Positions 24,355-35,400 are shown, counted from the stretch's first letter. The stretch: DNA of 64,000 nt from Proteles cristata cristata (GCA_017311185.1 JAESUZ010001271.1:186001-250000), one strand, 5' to 3'. Program-made: numbers and translations. The notes: generated from the sequence alone by a model not told the origin.

Positions 24355-24535
24355 ATACTCAGCACAGGGAAGATAGTCAATAATATTGTAGTAACTTTGC
24401 ATGGTGACTGATAGTAACAATGTATATATACTGTGATGAACATTGAATAACTATAGTTATAGAATCACTGTGTAGGACATCTGCAAGTAATACAACATCG
24501 TATGTCAACTACATTTCAATAATAAAAATTTAACA
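24355..24535 (+). mobile_element. Old L1M 3' end fragment
   Basis: AGATAGTCAATAATATTGTAG, GAATCACTGTGTAGGACATCTG and AATACAACATCGTATGTCAACTACATTTCAATAATAAAAA follow the sense 3' end of old L1 elements. A related piece lies at 39430-39640. Confidence 0.7.
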
Positions 24536-25190
24536 AAAATAATAGCAGATACTTAAATATAAAAAACATCTTGAAATAGATGATGCATGCATTTGAGAAA
24601 TGCTCTATTAGATCATCTAGAAAATTTGTTCCTTGCATCACAATACTGTACAAAAGGATAATTTATATTGTCCCATAAGGGAGGAGGAAAAGTCAAGAAA
24701 ATAAACTTTCTTCCAGATGCTTGCTGATGACTAGAGAATAGAGGTCATTCTCATTCCTATTCTGGACAACTCATTGGCTACTTTCCTTAAAGTGAACATA
24801 GGTTCTGAACCTTCATGAAGACCTAAGTAATTTATGGATGTCCAAACTGTGTAGACCTAGGGGACTGAAAAAAACTGTTGCCTCCCACCCCAATCTAAGT
24901 TTAAGAAAAAGTCTAAGCTAGGAATGGACAAAAGGTGTCACTAAGTTACTTCTCAGTAGTGTGCTTGTTGTCCAATGAATCCTCCAAGGATAATCTGACT
25001 CTCTTGGAAAATATAATTTTAATTAATTTCCTATTGACTAGGCTACTGTATGTTATGTAGGTCTAGAGAATATATGGTACAAGTTAAGTTGCGGGTGAAT
25101 ACCTCTTTGTGACAATGCAAATGCTTCCTATTCATAATTATGCAAATGAATTTTATCCAGTAGAGATAAAGTTGAATTCCTCCTAGTTGA
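24536..25190. other. No recognised feature
   Basis: Non-coding sequence with no assignable repeat. Confidence 0.5.
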
Positions 25191-25202
25191 AAAAATGACA
25201 TA

Positions 25203-25423
25203 GGGGCCCCTGGGTGGCTTAGTCGGTTAAGCGTCTGACTTTCGCTCAGGTCATGATCTCACGGTTCATGGGTTCGAGCCCCACATCGGGCTCTGTGCTG
25301 ACTGCCAGCTAAGAGGCTGGAGCCTATTTCAGTCTGTGACTCCCTCTCTCTCTGACCCTCCCCTGCTCGCGCTGTCTCTCTCTCTATCCTAGAAATAAAT
25401 AAAACATAAAAAAAAATTTTTTT
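25203..25423 (+). mobile_element. Feline SINE, young (Fc) type
   Basis: Complete copy: GGGGCCCCTGGGTGGCTTAGTCGG, TTCGAGCCCCACATCGGG, GCTGACTGCCAGCTAAGAGG, TCTGACCCTCCCCTGCTCGC and CCTAGAAATAAATAAAAC. Flanked by a duplication of AAATGACATA (25193-25202 and 25425-25434). Confidence 0.94.
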
Positions 25424-25434
25424 TAAATGACATA

Positions 25435-27334
25435 AGCATTACAGTTTGTTGCCCAATATGGTATTAGGTAGTTTTGCTACATTAACAAGTTTATTTCAGC
25501 ATTCCTGACTATATATATAGAGATATAGATATTTTTAAAAACATACATACACATCTATATAAATTTTCTTTTGAAACTTATTGCTTCTCTTATTTATAAA
25601 TTACTTAACATCATCAATGCATATTAATTTTTTATTTGCAGAAAATGCATTTTACATTTTGAAAAATTATTCTTTACTATTCTATTATCTCTCTACCCTA
25701 CAAAAATGAAGACTCATTACCAGGATCTTTGGGGTTGATCAGATATGCTGTAGTATCTAGATTGTCTCACATGAATACTACCTTTCTTCCTAATTCTACT
25801 CATCACTTGAAAAAAAACCTTTGACCCCCCCCAGGATCCCCAACACTCCCGTATTTTGTTCTCCACAACCCTATTTATAAAATCACAACCCCCTTTTCTT
25901 GGAAATTTTTTTATACCAAATCTCTTTTACATCTTGTAAATTGTGTAGCCTAAGCTCTGCTAGTGGTTGAAGGGAAGGATCATTCTTGGCCTCACGGGTA
26001 GAGAAAAAAAAAGCATGTTGATAATTCCCTAACTTTAACTGTTACTTGGTCTTTACAAAGATAGAAAACAAAAACAAAAGCAAAAACAAAACAAAACAGC
26101 ACTGTGAAGATTAACTTGCCCAGAAAACTTAAGCAAGGCTGTATGAGATTTGTATTCCTCCTTTTAACATATATTTGACTTGACTGTGCTTAAAATGCAT
26201 TCCCCTTGCAATTTTCCCTACTCCACATGTACCCTGGTTCACATTCTAAAGTTGTCCCCCATTAGTCCAACAACAAGCAGCTCCTGTCCATCATTCCTGC
26301 CTAATTCTGTTTCTCCCCATCCCCACCCCCATTGGTCTATAGGAGATGGCAAAAATCAATTTTATTAGGGAATAATGGAGTAGATCTATTTGCAAAGGTA
26401 GATCCAGCTCAAGAGAACTAAATCCAGTGGAGATGTGAACATATGTATTCCACCATGGTCACTAATACGGTTTCTTCTTGAGGGATACTTGACCCATGGC
26501 ATGTACTCAGTTAACATCTACTGAAAGAGTGAATAAAAGTAGTTCCTTAAATGGCATCACCAAGTCTCAAGATATAAAGGTACTGGATATACTCTTATTC
26601 CATGTCCTTTGGTTTAGAGATCACTTGTGAATATCAGCATCTTCAATGAATTCAAGTTCCAAGTGACAATTAAAAGTATCTATAATTGAGAGAATCTTAA
26701 AATTCATTAACTTTGTAATCCTGTTTTCATTCTTTGACTTTATTCTATCCTAATTTTTCTCAACTTTCAGTTTCTGGGATTGAATAAAATCTCACTTCCT
26801 GAGTCATGCTGCTAACTCCTGTTATGCGTTCAGCTAACATTGTGTATGCCTGCCTGAATTTCTTTTGATGTCTTTGTTCTGCCCAAACCCCTTCTGGTAA
26901 AAAGAAGTTCACAGATAGGAAATAAGTGGATAGAAGGGGAAATAACATACACACACTTTGAAATGAAAAATAAACCAAAGTACCATCATTGTTGAATGGT
27001 GATGGGCTCAGCCTCAAACAATACTTTGCAGAATTTCTCTCCTATAGAGAGATGTCAATGATTCACCTTGAATGGAAAATTGTTAAATTGTAGCTAAAAA
27101 AAAAAAAAGTCTCTTGTTTTCCTCACGTCTTTGATTTGCAGCTAATGTCAAACTTCATATATTTCAGGCAGAGGTCAAAATTGTTATTACCATTATACTA
27201 GGGAGAGTTTGGAGATTAACTCTCTGTGAGGGGCTCCTGAGGTCTGCACATTAGACTCAGAGATGTGAATTCTTTGATTTTGATTTTGGTTCTAGTAATC
27301 TGTTTCAGAGGAAATACATCACTTCTATAGGTGG
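25435..27334. other. No TE recognised; contains an A-rich microsatellite
   Basis: Non-coding. An imperfect (AAAAC)n tract lies at about 26066-26097. Frames at 26180-26368 and 26760-27017 show no domain. Confidence 0.45.
26066..26097. repeat. Imperfect (AAAAC)n microsatellite
   Basis: Several units of AAAAC/AAAAAC/AAAAGC in tandem. No attached retroposon body is visible. Confidence 0.85.
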
Positions 27335-27347
27335 AAATCAGACTTTT

Positions 27348-27503
27348 GTGGGGTGCGTGGATTGCATGTCCAGCTCTTCATTTTGGCTCAGGTCATGATC
27401 CCAGGGTTGTGGGATCGAGTCACTTGTTGGGCTCTGTGCTGAGCATGGAGTCTGCTTGGGATTCTCTGTCTCTTTCCCTCTACCCATCTCTCCCACTCCT
27501 GCT

Positions 27504-27545
<42 letters not shown>

Positions 27546-27553
27546 AGAAAATA
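27348..27553 (+). mobile_element. Carnivore SINE with long CT tract
   Basis: GGGGTGCGTGGATTGCATGTCC, GGCTCAGGTCATGATCCCAGGG, GGGCTCTGTGCTGAGCATGGAGTCTGCTTGGGATTCTCTGTC and then about 17 CT units (27508-27542). Flanks AAATCAGACTTT (27335-27346) and AAATCAAACTTT (27554-27565) look like target duplications. Confidence 0.9.
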
Positions 27554-27600
27554 AAATCAAACTTTCTTGATAGAGTTTCACTTATTTGCTAACTCTGATG

Positions 27601-27622
27601 ATGGAAAAAAATTTTTTTCCAT
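27601..27622. repeat. Perfect 22-base palindrome
   Basis: ATGGAAAAAAA is followed immediately by its reverse complement. Short, A/T-dominated and probably accidental. Confidence 0.9.
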
Positions 27623-27847
27623 TATTCCATAGCTCTAACAAACTTTGAGAATCAATTCCTGAATCTGATCATTAACATCCCTTCCATAGAAACCCTGAAG
27701 CATTCTGGACCATTTTATCATTACTGCCACCAACAGTTTACAATGCCAAGGGGCTTTGCAGGCTTTTGTGACCCTGAAGGAGAAAAATCCCCAGGTTCTT
27801 GGATTGGAAAGAGGAACACACAGCTGCCCTCTTGCATTGTTATTTTT

Positions 27848-28068
27848 TTTTTTAAGTTTTTAGTGTTTTATTTATTTCTAGGAGAGAGAAAGAGACAGCG
27901 TGAGCAGGGGAGGGTCAGAGAGAGAGGGAGACACAGACTCTGAAACAGGCTCCAGGCTCTGAGCTGGCTGTCAGCACAGAGCCTGATGCGGGGCTCAAAC
28001 CCACAAACCATGAGATCATGACCTAAGCGAAAGCCAGATGCTTAACTGACTAAGCCACCCAGGCGCCC
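27848..28068 (-). mobile_element. Feline SINE, young (Fc) type
   Basis: Complete minus-strand copy: TTTTATTTATTTCTAGGAGAG, GAGCAGGGGAGGGTCAGAG, GGCTCCAGGCTCTGAGC, CATGAGATCATGACC and CCACCCAGGCGCCCC. It is bounded by a perfect 17-base duplication, CTTGCATTGTTATTTTT (27831-27847 and 28069-28085), so the insertion is recent enough to have kept both copies intact. Confidence 0.96.
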
Positions 28069-28194
28069 CTTGCATTGTTATTTTTAAGAGAAACTTTCTT
28101 TAATTTTCTAGGACAGGTTTCAGATTAACAAAACTATGATCATGTTCATACCTTTTTCCGTTTTAGTTTTATTGTAAGCTCTTCACAATGTTTT

Positions 28195-28372
28195 CAAATA
28201 ATTTTATTATCTGAGGTAACAAACTACCTCTGAAGTGGTAGGGTAAATATGAAGCATCCTCATTTTACAAGGGAGGGAACACGGAAGTGACTGGCCCAAG
28301 ACCATACAACTTCCTCACAGAGCCAGGACAGGACAGCATTTTCCTGATTCTTACTCCACGGATCTTCCCTTG
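28195..28372 (-). mobile_element. MIR SINE fragment
   Basis: In plus orientation CATCCTCATTTTACAAGGGAGG, GTGACTGGCCCAAGACCATACAAC and CACAGAGCCAGGACAGGACAGC follow antisense MIR (CCCCATTTTACAGATGAGG...TTGCCCAAGGTCACACAGC...GAGCCGGGATTCGAACC). Confidence 0.8.
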
Positions 28373-28551
28373 AATTTCCCACGGTGGTTACAGTCTGAAT
28401 CTTCCCATTGGGTAAATGTGAAAGTCAAAAGGGTAAAGACTAAAGAGTTTCCCAAAGGACAGATGGTCATTTCTGGAAGCAATAATGGTAAGAGGATCAA
28501 GAAAATAAGTCATCTAAAAGAGAGATAAAGAGAAAAGAAAAAAGAAAGTGA

Positions 28552-28770
28552 ACAGTTTCTGAATTCCTACTCTGTGCTAAGCCCTTTTCCACTAGGATCT
28601 CATTCCACCCCCACACCAGCCTGATGCAGGAAATTAAGTAATCTCCCCTTACAGTTAGGAGTCTGAGGTTCCATGAAACAAAGTGTTGTGCCTCAGGTCA
28701 CAGGCACAACTGTGAGTTGTGAAATTGAGTTTTGAAATCAGTCTTTCTCCAAAGTCTGTATTCCTTTTAT
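28552..28770 (-). mobile_element. MIR SINE, nearly full length
   Basis: In plus orientation CTGAATTCCTACTCTGTGCTAAGCCC, ATCTCATTCCACCC, CCCCTTACAGTTAGGAGTCTGAGG, CCTCAGGTCACAGGC and CCAAAGTCTGTATTCC follow antisense MIR from its 3' end to near its head. Confidence 0.8.
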
Positions 28771-29334
28771 TAAAGATAAACTGTATGACCTGAGAGGTCA
28801 AAAGGCAGATCTGTAAACATCTAGAGAAGATTTTGTAATGTTTACTCAAAGATTTTAGGTGTAGCTGAGCACAGCTGACAGACAGACTGGATGTTCATCT
28901 CCATGGAAAGTATAAAGGGAAGAATTTTACAGTCATCATTGTCCAGCTTCATGCACAGAGAAGTAGTAAAATCGTAAACAGCACTGTCTCTTGAGTATTT
29001 AATATCAAATCTAATATCTGAAAGTGCAGAGTAAATTTGAGGGTGCCGCACAAAATGAAAGGTGAGGTTACCTCCAGGAAACAATATATCTTGGTTGTGC
29101 TTTAAATGCAAGTTTCTCCAGAAAGGGAACCATTGTTTTTGTTTCTGTTTCTAAAAATTTCCTGAAGAAACGCTAGAGATAAAAGGGCCAGGAAGAAAGA
29201 AAGAGGAACAAAGTATGTTAATGTTGACCTAGTGCTCTTAAACCACTTATGCTAACAGCATAACAATATTCAATAAAACTTGGCACTTTTTTTTCCCAAA
29301 AGCTTTTGACTTACAAAATTCTTTAATGGAATTA
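28771..29334. other. No recognised feature
   Basis: Non-coding. The 89-codon minus frame at 28842-29111 has no recognisable domain. Confidence 0.45.
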
Positions 29335-29470
29335 TGTTTATTTCTTATGGAAGTAACTGAAGCTCACTGAAGTTGAAAGCAAGTCCAGGATCCCACAGGG
29401 ATAAGGAACAGAACCAGCGCTGGCCCCTACTGGGTCCTAGTGCACACCTAGTTTTTATGCCACCCTACCC
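29335..29470 (-). mobile_element. MIR SINE fragment
   Basis: GAAGTAACTGAAGCTCACTGAAG, AGTCCAGGATCCCACAGGG, AACAGAACCAGCGCTGGCCCC and TTTATGCCACCCTACC fit antisense MIR in the right order. Confidence 0.6.
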
Positions 29471-30555
29471 AAAGGGCCCATTCATGACCAATTATTAAAG
29501 ATCATTGTGGGCTCTGAGAATTCCTGTTATGGTGAAAAATTCAATACACATGGAAATGCATCTATATGAAGGCTCTATTTTGACCCACTGTGGAAGAGAA
29601 ATTATGCAATGATGAAGTGCTTTATATTAGAAATTAGTGATATTTTTAAAGCATTTTATGCCATATAAGGAACCCTCCCAGTGATCTGAAATAATAGCAA
29701 TGCTGGTGATTGTTTTGCATCTGAGGAAACCAAATCTTTAGCATTATTTGATCAGGTTCTCTCTGGGTGTGTTAACAAGGTATTAGATACCAGAGTTAAA
29801 TGTCTGTTCTTTATCTCCAATCAAAAAAACCCATAATTATTCAGATGAGGAATCTGAGAACTAAACGGTTTATAAGACTGTGCAGAATTAATGAGAGAAT
29901 TGGAGGAATACATTTTAGCCAATAACTCTTCCTCATTTAGTTGGGAAGCCACCGTGACCAATATTACCATGGAGGGGGACGTGGGGGATGAGGATGGAGC
30001 ACTGTCTCAGACTGTAGCTTTTGAGTGAGTGGGAAGTTAAAGAGTTGTATGACATCTTTCCTCTCTGGTCAAGTTTTGTGAGTAGAAGGCATTTACATTC
30101 TGGCAGCAGGAAGCCCCTGATATTCCTGTTGGCACATTCTATGTAGAAGTAGGCCTGCTGTGACCTAGAAAAACAGTGAATTCATTTGCATAATCAGTGC
30201 ACTGTCCTTGTGGAGGTATATTTAGAAGGGCCACGTTTGCAAGAATGGGATTGAGATGCTTTTGAAAAAACTCTATGGCCTTTCTTTTAAGTATCCGTGA
30301 GATGTACTACTCAAGAGGGCCTGCAATTTCTTGCCAACTTGGGATTAATGCAGTATTTTACTAGAAGGGGGATTAATTTATCAAACACATTACTCTAAGA
30401 GAGGCTCCATTCAGCAAGTATAAATGCATTAAAACATAGTTGGAAGCATTCATGAATGTCAGGGCTATGCATGACTGTTAAAAGAAGTTAGCATTAAATT
30501 TGCAGTCAATTAAAGGAGGAATATGTACCTTCTGATCCTCATGTATCCACTGATT
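29471..30555. other. No recognised feature
   Basis: Non-coding sequence. No repeat could be assigned. Confidence 0.45.
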
Positions 30556-30655
30556 GATCATGTCCTGTGGACATATCACTTAAATTTTATTGGCATCTAT
30601 TTCTTCATTTATGGAATAAAGGGTTGAATTCACAGGTCACTGACTTAGGGCACCT
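30556..30655 (+). mobile_element. MIR SINE fragment (tentative)
   Basis: GGACATATCACTTAAATTTTATTGG and ATTTCTTCATTTATGGAATAAAGGGTTGAA resemble the MIR core (GGGCAAGTCACTTAACC...TTTCTTCATCTGTAAAATGGGGTTG). Confidence 0.5.
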
Positions 30656-31595
30656 AAGGAGAATTTGGCCAATATAGATAAATTTGTTCAGCTCCGCATT
30701 TTAAAGAACTGTGAATACAAACGATAGTGTTGATCCTCCTTTGAGTGTACTATTATTGCCGATCCCTTTCCCAGTATGGAGAGAAGCAAAGTCTTCTCCG
30801 TCGTACTCTGAATTCTTCTCCATCCTACTCATTGCATTAGCCTCTTCAACCTGCTTTCTTCACTCCTATTCAGTTGTGAAGACAAATTTGGTGACTGGAT
30901 AAGAAAGATTCCTCCACTTGAGCCACAGTGTCCGAGAGCTGCATAGATCCACAGACTACAGGTGGGGAAGTGAGGCCATGGAGCTCCGAGCTGCAACACG
31001 CCTGGCATTAGCTCCCTGCCTCTCAGAGCCTGCAGTGCTCTCTGGGGGCACATAGAACTCAGCTGTCTCAACACTAGCATAGTCAATACCCGGTGGTAAA
31101 AATGCCAGCCCCCTCATGGTAGCTCCATCAAGTCCATCCTTGTAGCGTATCTGGGGAGAATCTGGACATCATCAGCTATGTGGTGCACATAACTCTCGCT
31201 AAAACACACAAGAATCTATTTGTTGTGTCTCAAGCTCTTTGAGGCCCAAAGTTACTATACCTTCCTTTCCCAGACAGCATGCTGACTGCCCACTTGGAAG
31301 ACAAAGTTAGGAGAGGAGCAGCCAGGGATAGCTAACTCCTTCATGTGTCAGTGTTGGGGGAAGTGTCGGAAACCACTGCCTACACTTTGGCATCTAACCC
31401 TTTGTGCTGAGTCCTCTGCAGAGAGGCCTGGGAGGTGCATGAGCTACAAGGCTGCCCAATAGCAGGTTAGATGAACAACCAAGGCACAGAGGCAGAACGG
31501 TCATGCCATACAGAGCAGAAGAATCTAAATGACTTGCTGTGTATTTGGTCACTTTATGTATGGTGTCAATCCCAAACCGTTTGTTATTAAATGTG
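30656..31595. other. No recognised feature; slightly GC-richer
   Basis: About 30900-31520 is richer in G+C than the neighbourhood and free of obvious repeats. Frames at 30711-30902 (plus) and 30829-31086 (minus) are short and match nothing I know. This could hold a conserved non-coding element, which cannot be judged from one sequence. Confidence 0.35.
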
Positions 31596-31724
31596 CTGTG
31601 CTGACTGCCAGCTCAGAGCCTGGAGCCTGTTTCAGAGTCTGTGTCTCCCTCTCTCTCTGACCCTCCCCTGCTCATGCTGTCTCTCTCTCTCTCTCCTAGA
31701 AATAAATAAAAATAAATAAAAAAA
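31596..31724 (+). mobile_element. Feline SINE, young type, lacking its tRNA-like head
   Basis: Only the 3' part is present: GCTGACTGCCAGCTCAGAGCCTGGAGCC, TCTGACCCTCCCCTGCTC, CCTAGAAATAAATAAA and an A-rich tail. The A and B boxes are absent, so it cannot be transcribed from its own promoter. No clear direct target duplication is seen. Instead the flanks carry AACCGTTT (left) and its reverse complement (right). Confidence 0.9.
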
Positions 31725-32436
31725 ATGTTTTTCCCAATAAACGGTTGCGTAACAATGAACCATGAAAGAGAAAGTATATATTAAAAAATTAAGGACAGAA
31801 TTTTCACTTTATACAAAGTAGATGCAGGAAAAGTAGTATGCACAAAATATTTTGTGTAGTTACTATACCGTGGGAGAAATCATAATATTGCTGAATATAT
31901 GAGAACCAGAAGACCTGTATCTACTAAACACTTATGTACTTCAATTATTAGTTATTTAATATGACTATACCCAAAGTCAAAACACTGACAAAAGTTTTCG
32001 TTGACATCAGTGACTCTTGTTCTAAATTGTTTTTTCATTTCAATTCCAAGGTTTTATGTGAATATATGAAAAGTAAGGTGAGAATTGTTTAACAATGGTC
32101 TTCATTAACAGAAAATTAACCTTACAGTTATGTAAGCCAGTTTTGTATGATGTCTTCAGGGCCTGCAAATAGGAAATAATTCAGTTATTTACAAGAAGGA
32201 TTTCGGTTTTTATCCAGGGAGTAAATTGGACTTCCCAGGCCAAATGCTCTGTGTTGTAACTACTCTACCCTGCTGCACAAAAGCAGCATAGATAGCACGC
32301 AATGAGTGGATGTGGTTGAGTTCTGGTAAAACTTAATTCATGACACGTAAAATGTCTTTCACTAAGGAGTTAAATATATGATAAAATATATGAAACTTGT
32401 TAAAACAATTATCAGCAATTTCATATTGTTCAGCCT
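31725..32436. other. No recognised feature
   Basis: Non-coding sequence with no assignable repeat. Confidence 0.45.
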
Positions 32437-32800
32437 GTTAAATTATATTACATCCATACACTAAAAATACTCAGGTGTTCAAGAATGAGGAAAGACCCTC
32501 TATACACAATACATAAAGATATCTAGTATCTTTATGGAAAGAAAAGAGATGTAGGATACTGTGTACAGCCTGTTACCATTTATGCAAAACACAAATAAAA
32601 TATTCAAATTTTATATTTACTTTATTATTTAAAACATCCCTGAAAAGATAAAAAAGTGTTAACAGTGGTTACCTGCTTTGGGGAGAGTTATATGGGTGAG
32701 GCTTAGTAGGTGAAAGGAATAAAGGTGGAAGACCCTTCACTGTACACCTATTTGTAGTTTTTGAGATTTAAAACTTGAAAACTCAACATCTTAAGTAAAG
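32437..32800 (+). mobile_element. Old L1M/HAL1 3' region
   Basis: AAATTATATTACATCCATACACT, GATACTGTGTACAGCCTGTTACCATTTATG, AACAGTGGTTACCTGCTTTGGGGAG, CCTTCACTGTACACC and GAGATTTAAAACTTGAAAAC follow the sense 3' region of old mammalian L1 in order. Heavily diverged. Confidence 0.7.
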
Positions 32801-32887
32801 ATTTTTTTAAAGTATACTTTCAACTCCATATATCATTTATAATTGCACCTGGACACATTTTATTTCCACATTTGCTTATTTATGTTA

Positions 32888-32932
32888 CTTTTTTTTTATC
32901 TGTTTACTTATTTGTTTTTGAGAGACAGAGAA
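32888..32932 (-). mobile_element. SINE tail fragment
   Basis: T run followed by TTTACTTATTTGTTTTTGAGAGACAGAG resembles the antisense tail of a carnivore SINE, cut off after the CT-tract complement. Confidence 0.5.
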
Positions 32933-32976
32933 CACTTAGATATTATGCAACTTTTCCTATTGAAAAATGAAGCCTA

Positions 32977-33180
32977 GGGGCACTAGGGTGGCTCAGTTGG
33001 TTAAACAGTTAAGTGTCCTACTCTTGATTGCAGTTCAGGTTATGATATCATGGTGCTGGGATTGAGACCCACTGTGAACTCTGTGTTTAGCTTGGACTGT
33101 ATAAGATTTCCTCTCTCCTTCTCTCTCGGCTCCTCCTCTGCTCATGTGCGCACACTCTCTCTCTTTCTCTGTTTGGTTGT
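32977..33180 (+). mobile_element. Carnivore SINE, diverged
   Basis: GGGGCACTAGGGTGGCTCAGTTGG, GCAGTTCAGGTTATGATATCATGG, CCTCTCTCCTTCTCTCTCGG and CTCATGTGCGCACACTCTCTC. The tRNA-like part holds a small internal duplication (GTTAAACAGTTAAG). B box decayed. Confidence 0.88.
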
Positions 33181-33564
33181 CTGTAGTCCAAACACATATG
33201 ACTTCTTTTAACAGGAACAAACAAAAAGATGACTTTACAAGTTTACACACAAGGTGTGCCCTTAAAGATTTTATAACTGAGGCAGATTTGCTAAGATTAG
33301 CAAAACCTTACTCAGCACAGTGACTTCTGTATGAAAACAGCTGATTTACTCCATCTATTGATTGGCAAACAAAATAAAGAACTGGGAAAATGATGGATTG
33401 ATTAAACTGTCCACTAAACAGTGTTTTCTATATATATTAAAAGAAAAAAACCCACACACCTAAGCTGATAGACTTCAAGTCAGTAGGTATAGCACCCATT
33501 TATACTCTTTCTAGGTTCTTTAAGAATGTAAATTACATAGCTTTCTAGAGTTCCCTAAATTACC
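33181..33564. other. No recognised feature
   Basis: Non-coding sequence between a SINE and a DNA transposon. Confidence 0.45.
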
Positions 33565-33765
33565 ACTAGTACCGTCTAACAGAACTTTCTGAAGTGATGG
33601 AAATGTTCTGTAGCCACATTATCCACTATAGTAACCATTAGTCACACGTGGCTATTGAGCACTTAAAATGTGGCTAGATGCACCCATGATTTTTAATTTA
33701 AGCCAAAATAACCACACATAGCAAGTGGCTACCCTACTGGAAAATTCAATAAATTTCCTTTAAAA
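33565..33765. mobile_element. hAT-Charlie non-autonomous transposon (MER1/MER3-like)
   Basis: AACAGAACTTTCTGAAGTGATGGAAATGTTCT, CCACATTATCCACTATAGTAACC, GTCACACGTGGCTATTGAGCACTTAAAATGTGGCTAG and AGCAAGTGGCTACCCTACTGG are landmark phrases of a widespread mammalian hAT-type repeat. I cannot fix the exact family name. Confidence 0.6.
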
Positions 33766-33828
33766 AAAAAAACAAATAGGTTGTCTCTTAGTGTGGTTTT
33801 AGCCTATTCTTTTTTCTTACATATGACA

Positions 33829-33880
33829 CTTTTCTTGTATTTTTTGTTTTGTTTTTTGTTGTTTTTGTTTTTTTCCTTCT
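33829..33880. repeat. T-rich (TTTTG)n-like tract
   Basis: Imperfect run of TTTTTG/TTTTG units. It gives hydrophobic-looking but meaningless frames. Confidence 0.7.
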
Positions 33881-35060
33881 TGTCAAATGAATGCTTTGCT
33901 GGTTCTTTCAGTGAGGGTCTGTGCGTGCTAAGCTCTTTGTCTTCTTATGTCAGAAAATACCCTAATTTGCTCCCATTCTTGTATAGTCATTTGGCTGATA
34001 GAAAATTTTATGCTGACAGTTATTTTTCACCAGCATTTTCAAGCTGTTGTTCCATTATGTTCTGGCAGCTATTGTTGCTGATAAACAGTTAGCTGGAGTG
34101 TATTTGACTTATTTTTCTCTCTGTCTCTCTAGCAGTGTTTTCTTTATTCTTCATATTCTACAGCTTCGTTATTATGGGTTTTGGTGAAAACTTAAGGTTA
34201 TTTTTCTTGGCATTTGAAGGGTGCTTTCAGCTTGAGGACCTATATCTATTTTCAGTTGTGGAAAGCATTCAACTATTAGATCTGCAAGTATGGATTCTCC
34301 ATCATTTTTGCAATTCTTTTTTGGAAGTTTTACAAGTCTTAGTTTATCTTCCATGCCTCTTCCTCTCATCTCTTTATCTGACTAGCAAAGTAGTGAACTG
34401 TGTGGATCCTAGTGAAGTTCTCAACCGCTGCACTAATTTGTTCTTAGATTGTGCTAAGAGAGCATTATCCATACTTTCTTATTCCTTTATTTACCTCCTC
34501 AATATTCCTCAACATATTATTATTCCTTTATTAATTTCTTTTTCTTTTATTCTTTTTTAAAATTTTTTTAATGTTTTATTTATTTCTAGGAGAGAGAGAG
34601 AGAGAGAGAGACAGTGTGAGTAGGGGAGGGTCAGAGAGAGGAGTCACAGACTGAAACAGGCTCCAGGCTCTGAGCTGGCAGTCAGCACAGAGCCCGACGC
34701 GGGGCTCGAACCCACGAACCGCGAGATCATGACCCAAGCGAAAGTCGGAGGCTTAACCCACTAAGCCACTCAGGCGCCCCTCTTTTTCTTTTATTCTTTT
34801 ATCTCTTCGATATTTTTCAACACACTTATCTTAATATATTTTTCAGATTCCTATGTTAACTAGTGTCATCAGAATCAAATCTTTATTTTGATACTGATAG
34901 AGTATTTTTCTTTGTGCATCTAACTCTGCACATCCTTCTTGTGCAGGGTTAACTTACCCTACCAATGACACAGGTCCAGTCTCCCTTCACATGGAACACT
35001 TTTAGTCTTTGACTGTATGGGGGACCAAACTCCCAGTGAACTCCCTTGCTGGACCTCCAC
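33881..35060 (-). mobile_element. Probable old L1M fragment, split by a young SINE
   Basis: Before the SINE, GGCTGATAGAAAATTTTATGC, ATTATGTTCTGGCAGC, GCAAGTATGGATTCTCCATCATTTTTGC and CTTCCATGCCTCTTCCTCTCATC recall antisense old L1 3' regions. Text continues after the SINE. The 103- and 141-codon plus-strand frames here are translations of T-rich antisense LINE sequence, not genes. Confidence 0.45.
34557..34780 (-). mobile_element. Feline SINE, very young (Fc) copy
   Basis: Complete minus-strand copy with nearly all CpGs preserved (GCCCGACGCGGGGCTCGAACCCACGAACCGCGAG in pieces across 34690-34730). It is bounded by a perfect 20-base duplication (34537-34556 and 34781-34800). The GGGTTCGAGCCCC B-box core is intact on the minus strand. 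One of the youngest-looking insertions in the window. Confidence 0.97.
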
Positions 35061-35068
35061 TCCATGCT

Positions 35069-35109
35069 GTAATTTCTTCTGGGGCAAGACCGTAATTTCT
35101 TCTGGGGCA
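35069..35109. repeat. Two-copy tandem duplication at a SINE junction
   Basis: GTAATTTCTTCTGGGGCA occurs at 35069-35086 and again at 35092-35109, a 23-base period. The second copy runs into the 5' end of the next SINE. Confidence 0.9.
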
Positions 35110-35326
35110 CCCCGATGGCTCCATTGGTTGAGAGCATCCAACTTTGGGTCAAATCTTGGTCTCATGGTTGATGAGTTCAAGTGCTGCATTGGGCTCTGTG
35201 CTGACAGCTTAGAGTCTAGAGCTTGCTTCCAATTCTGCGTCTCTGGCTCTCTCTGCCCCTCCCCCACTCAAGCTCTGTCTCTCTCTCTCTCTCTCTCTCT
35301 TTTAAAAATAAATAAGCATTAAAAAA
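35104..35326 (+). mobile_element. Carnivore SINE, intermediate age
   Basis: GGGGCACCCCGATGGCTCCATTGGTTGAG, CATCCAACTTTGGGTC, GGGCTCTGTGCTGACAGCTTAGAG, CTCTGCCCCTCCCCCACTC, long CT tract and TTTAAAAATAAATAAGCATT with an A tail. Confidence 0.9.
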
Positions 35327-35400
35327 AAAAGTTTTAAAGACCATACTCTGTCCTTCTCATGGCTATTTATTTCTGTCCAATTTCTAGACCATAGAGATAC

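Noticed and set aside
27601..27622. Perfect palindrome as a functional site
   Set aside because: It is dominated by A7/T7 and easily arises by chance in AT-rich DNA.
34135..34560. 141-codon plus-strand frame with many Leu/Phe residues suggesting a membrane protein
   Set aside because: It translates T-rich text that looks like an antisense old L1, and it ends at a SINE. Hydrophobicity is a composition artefact.
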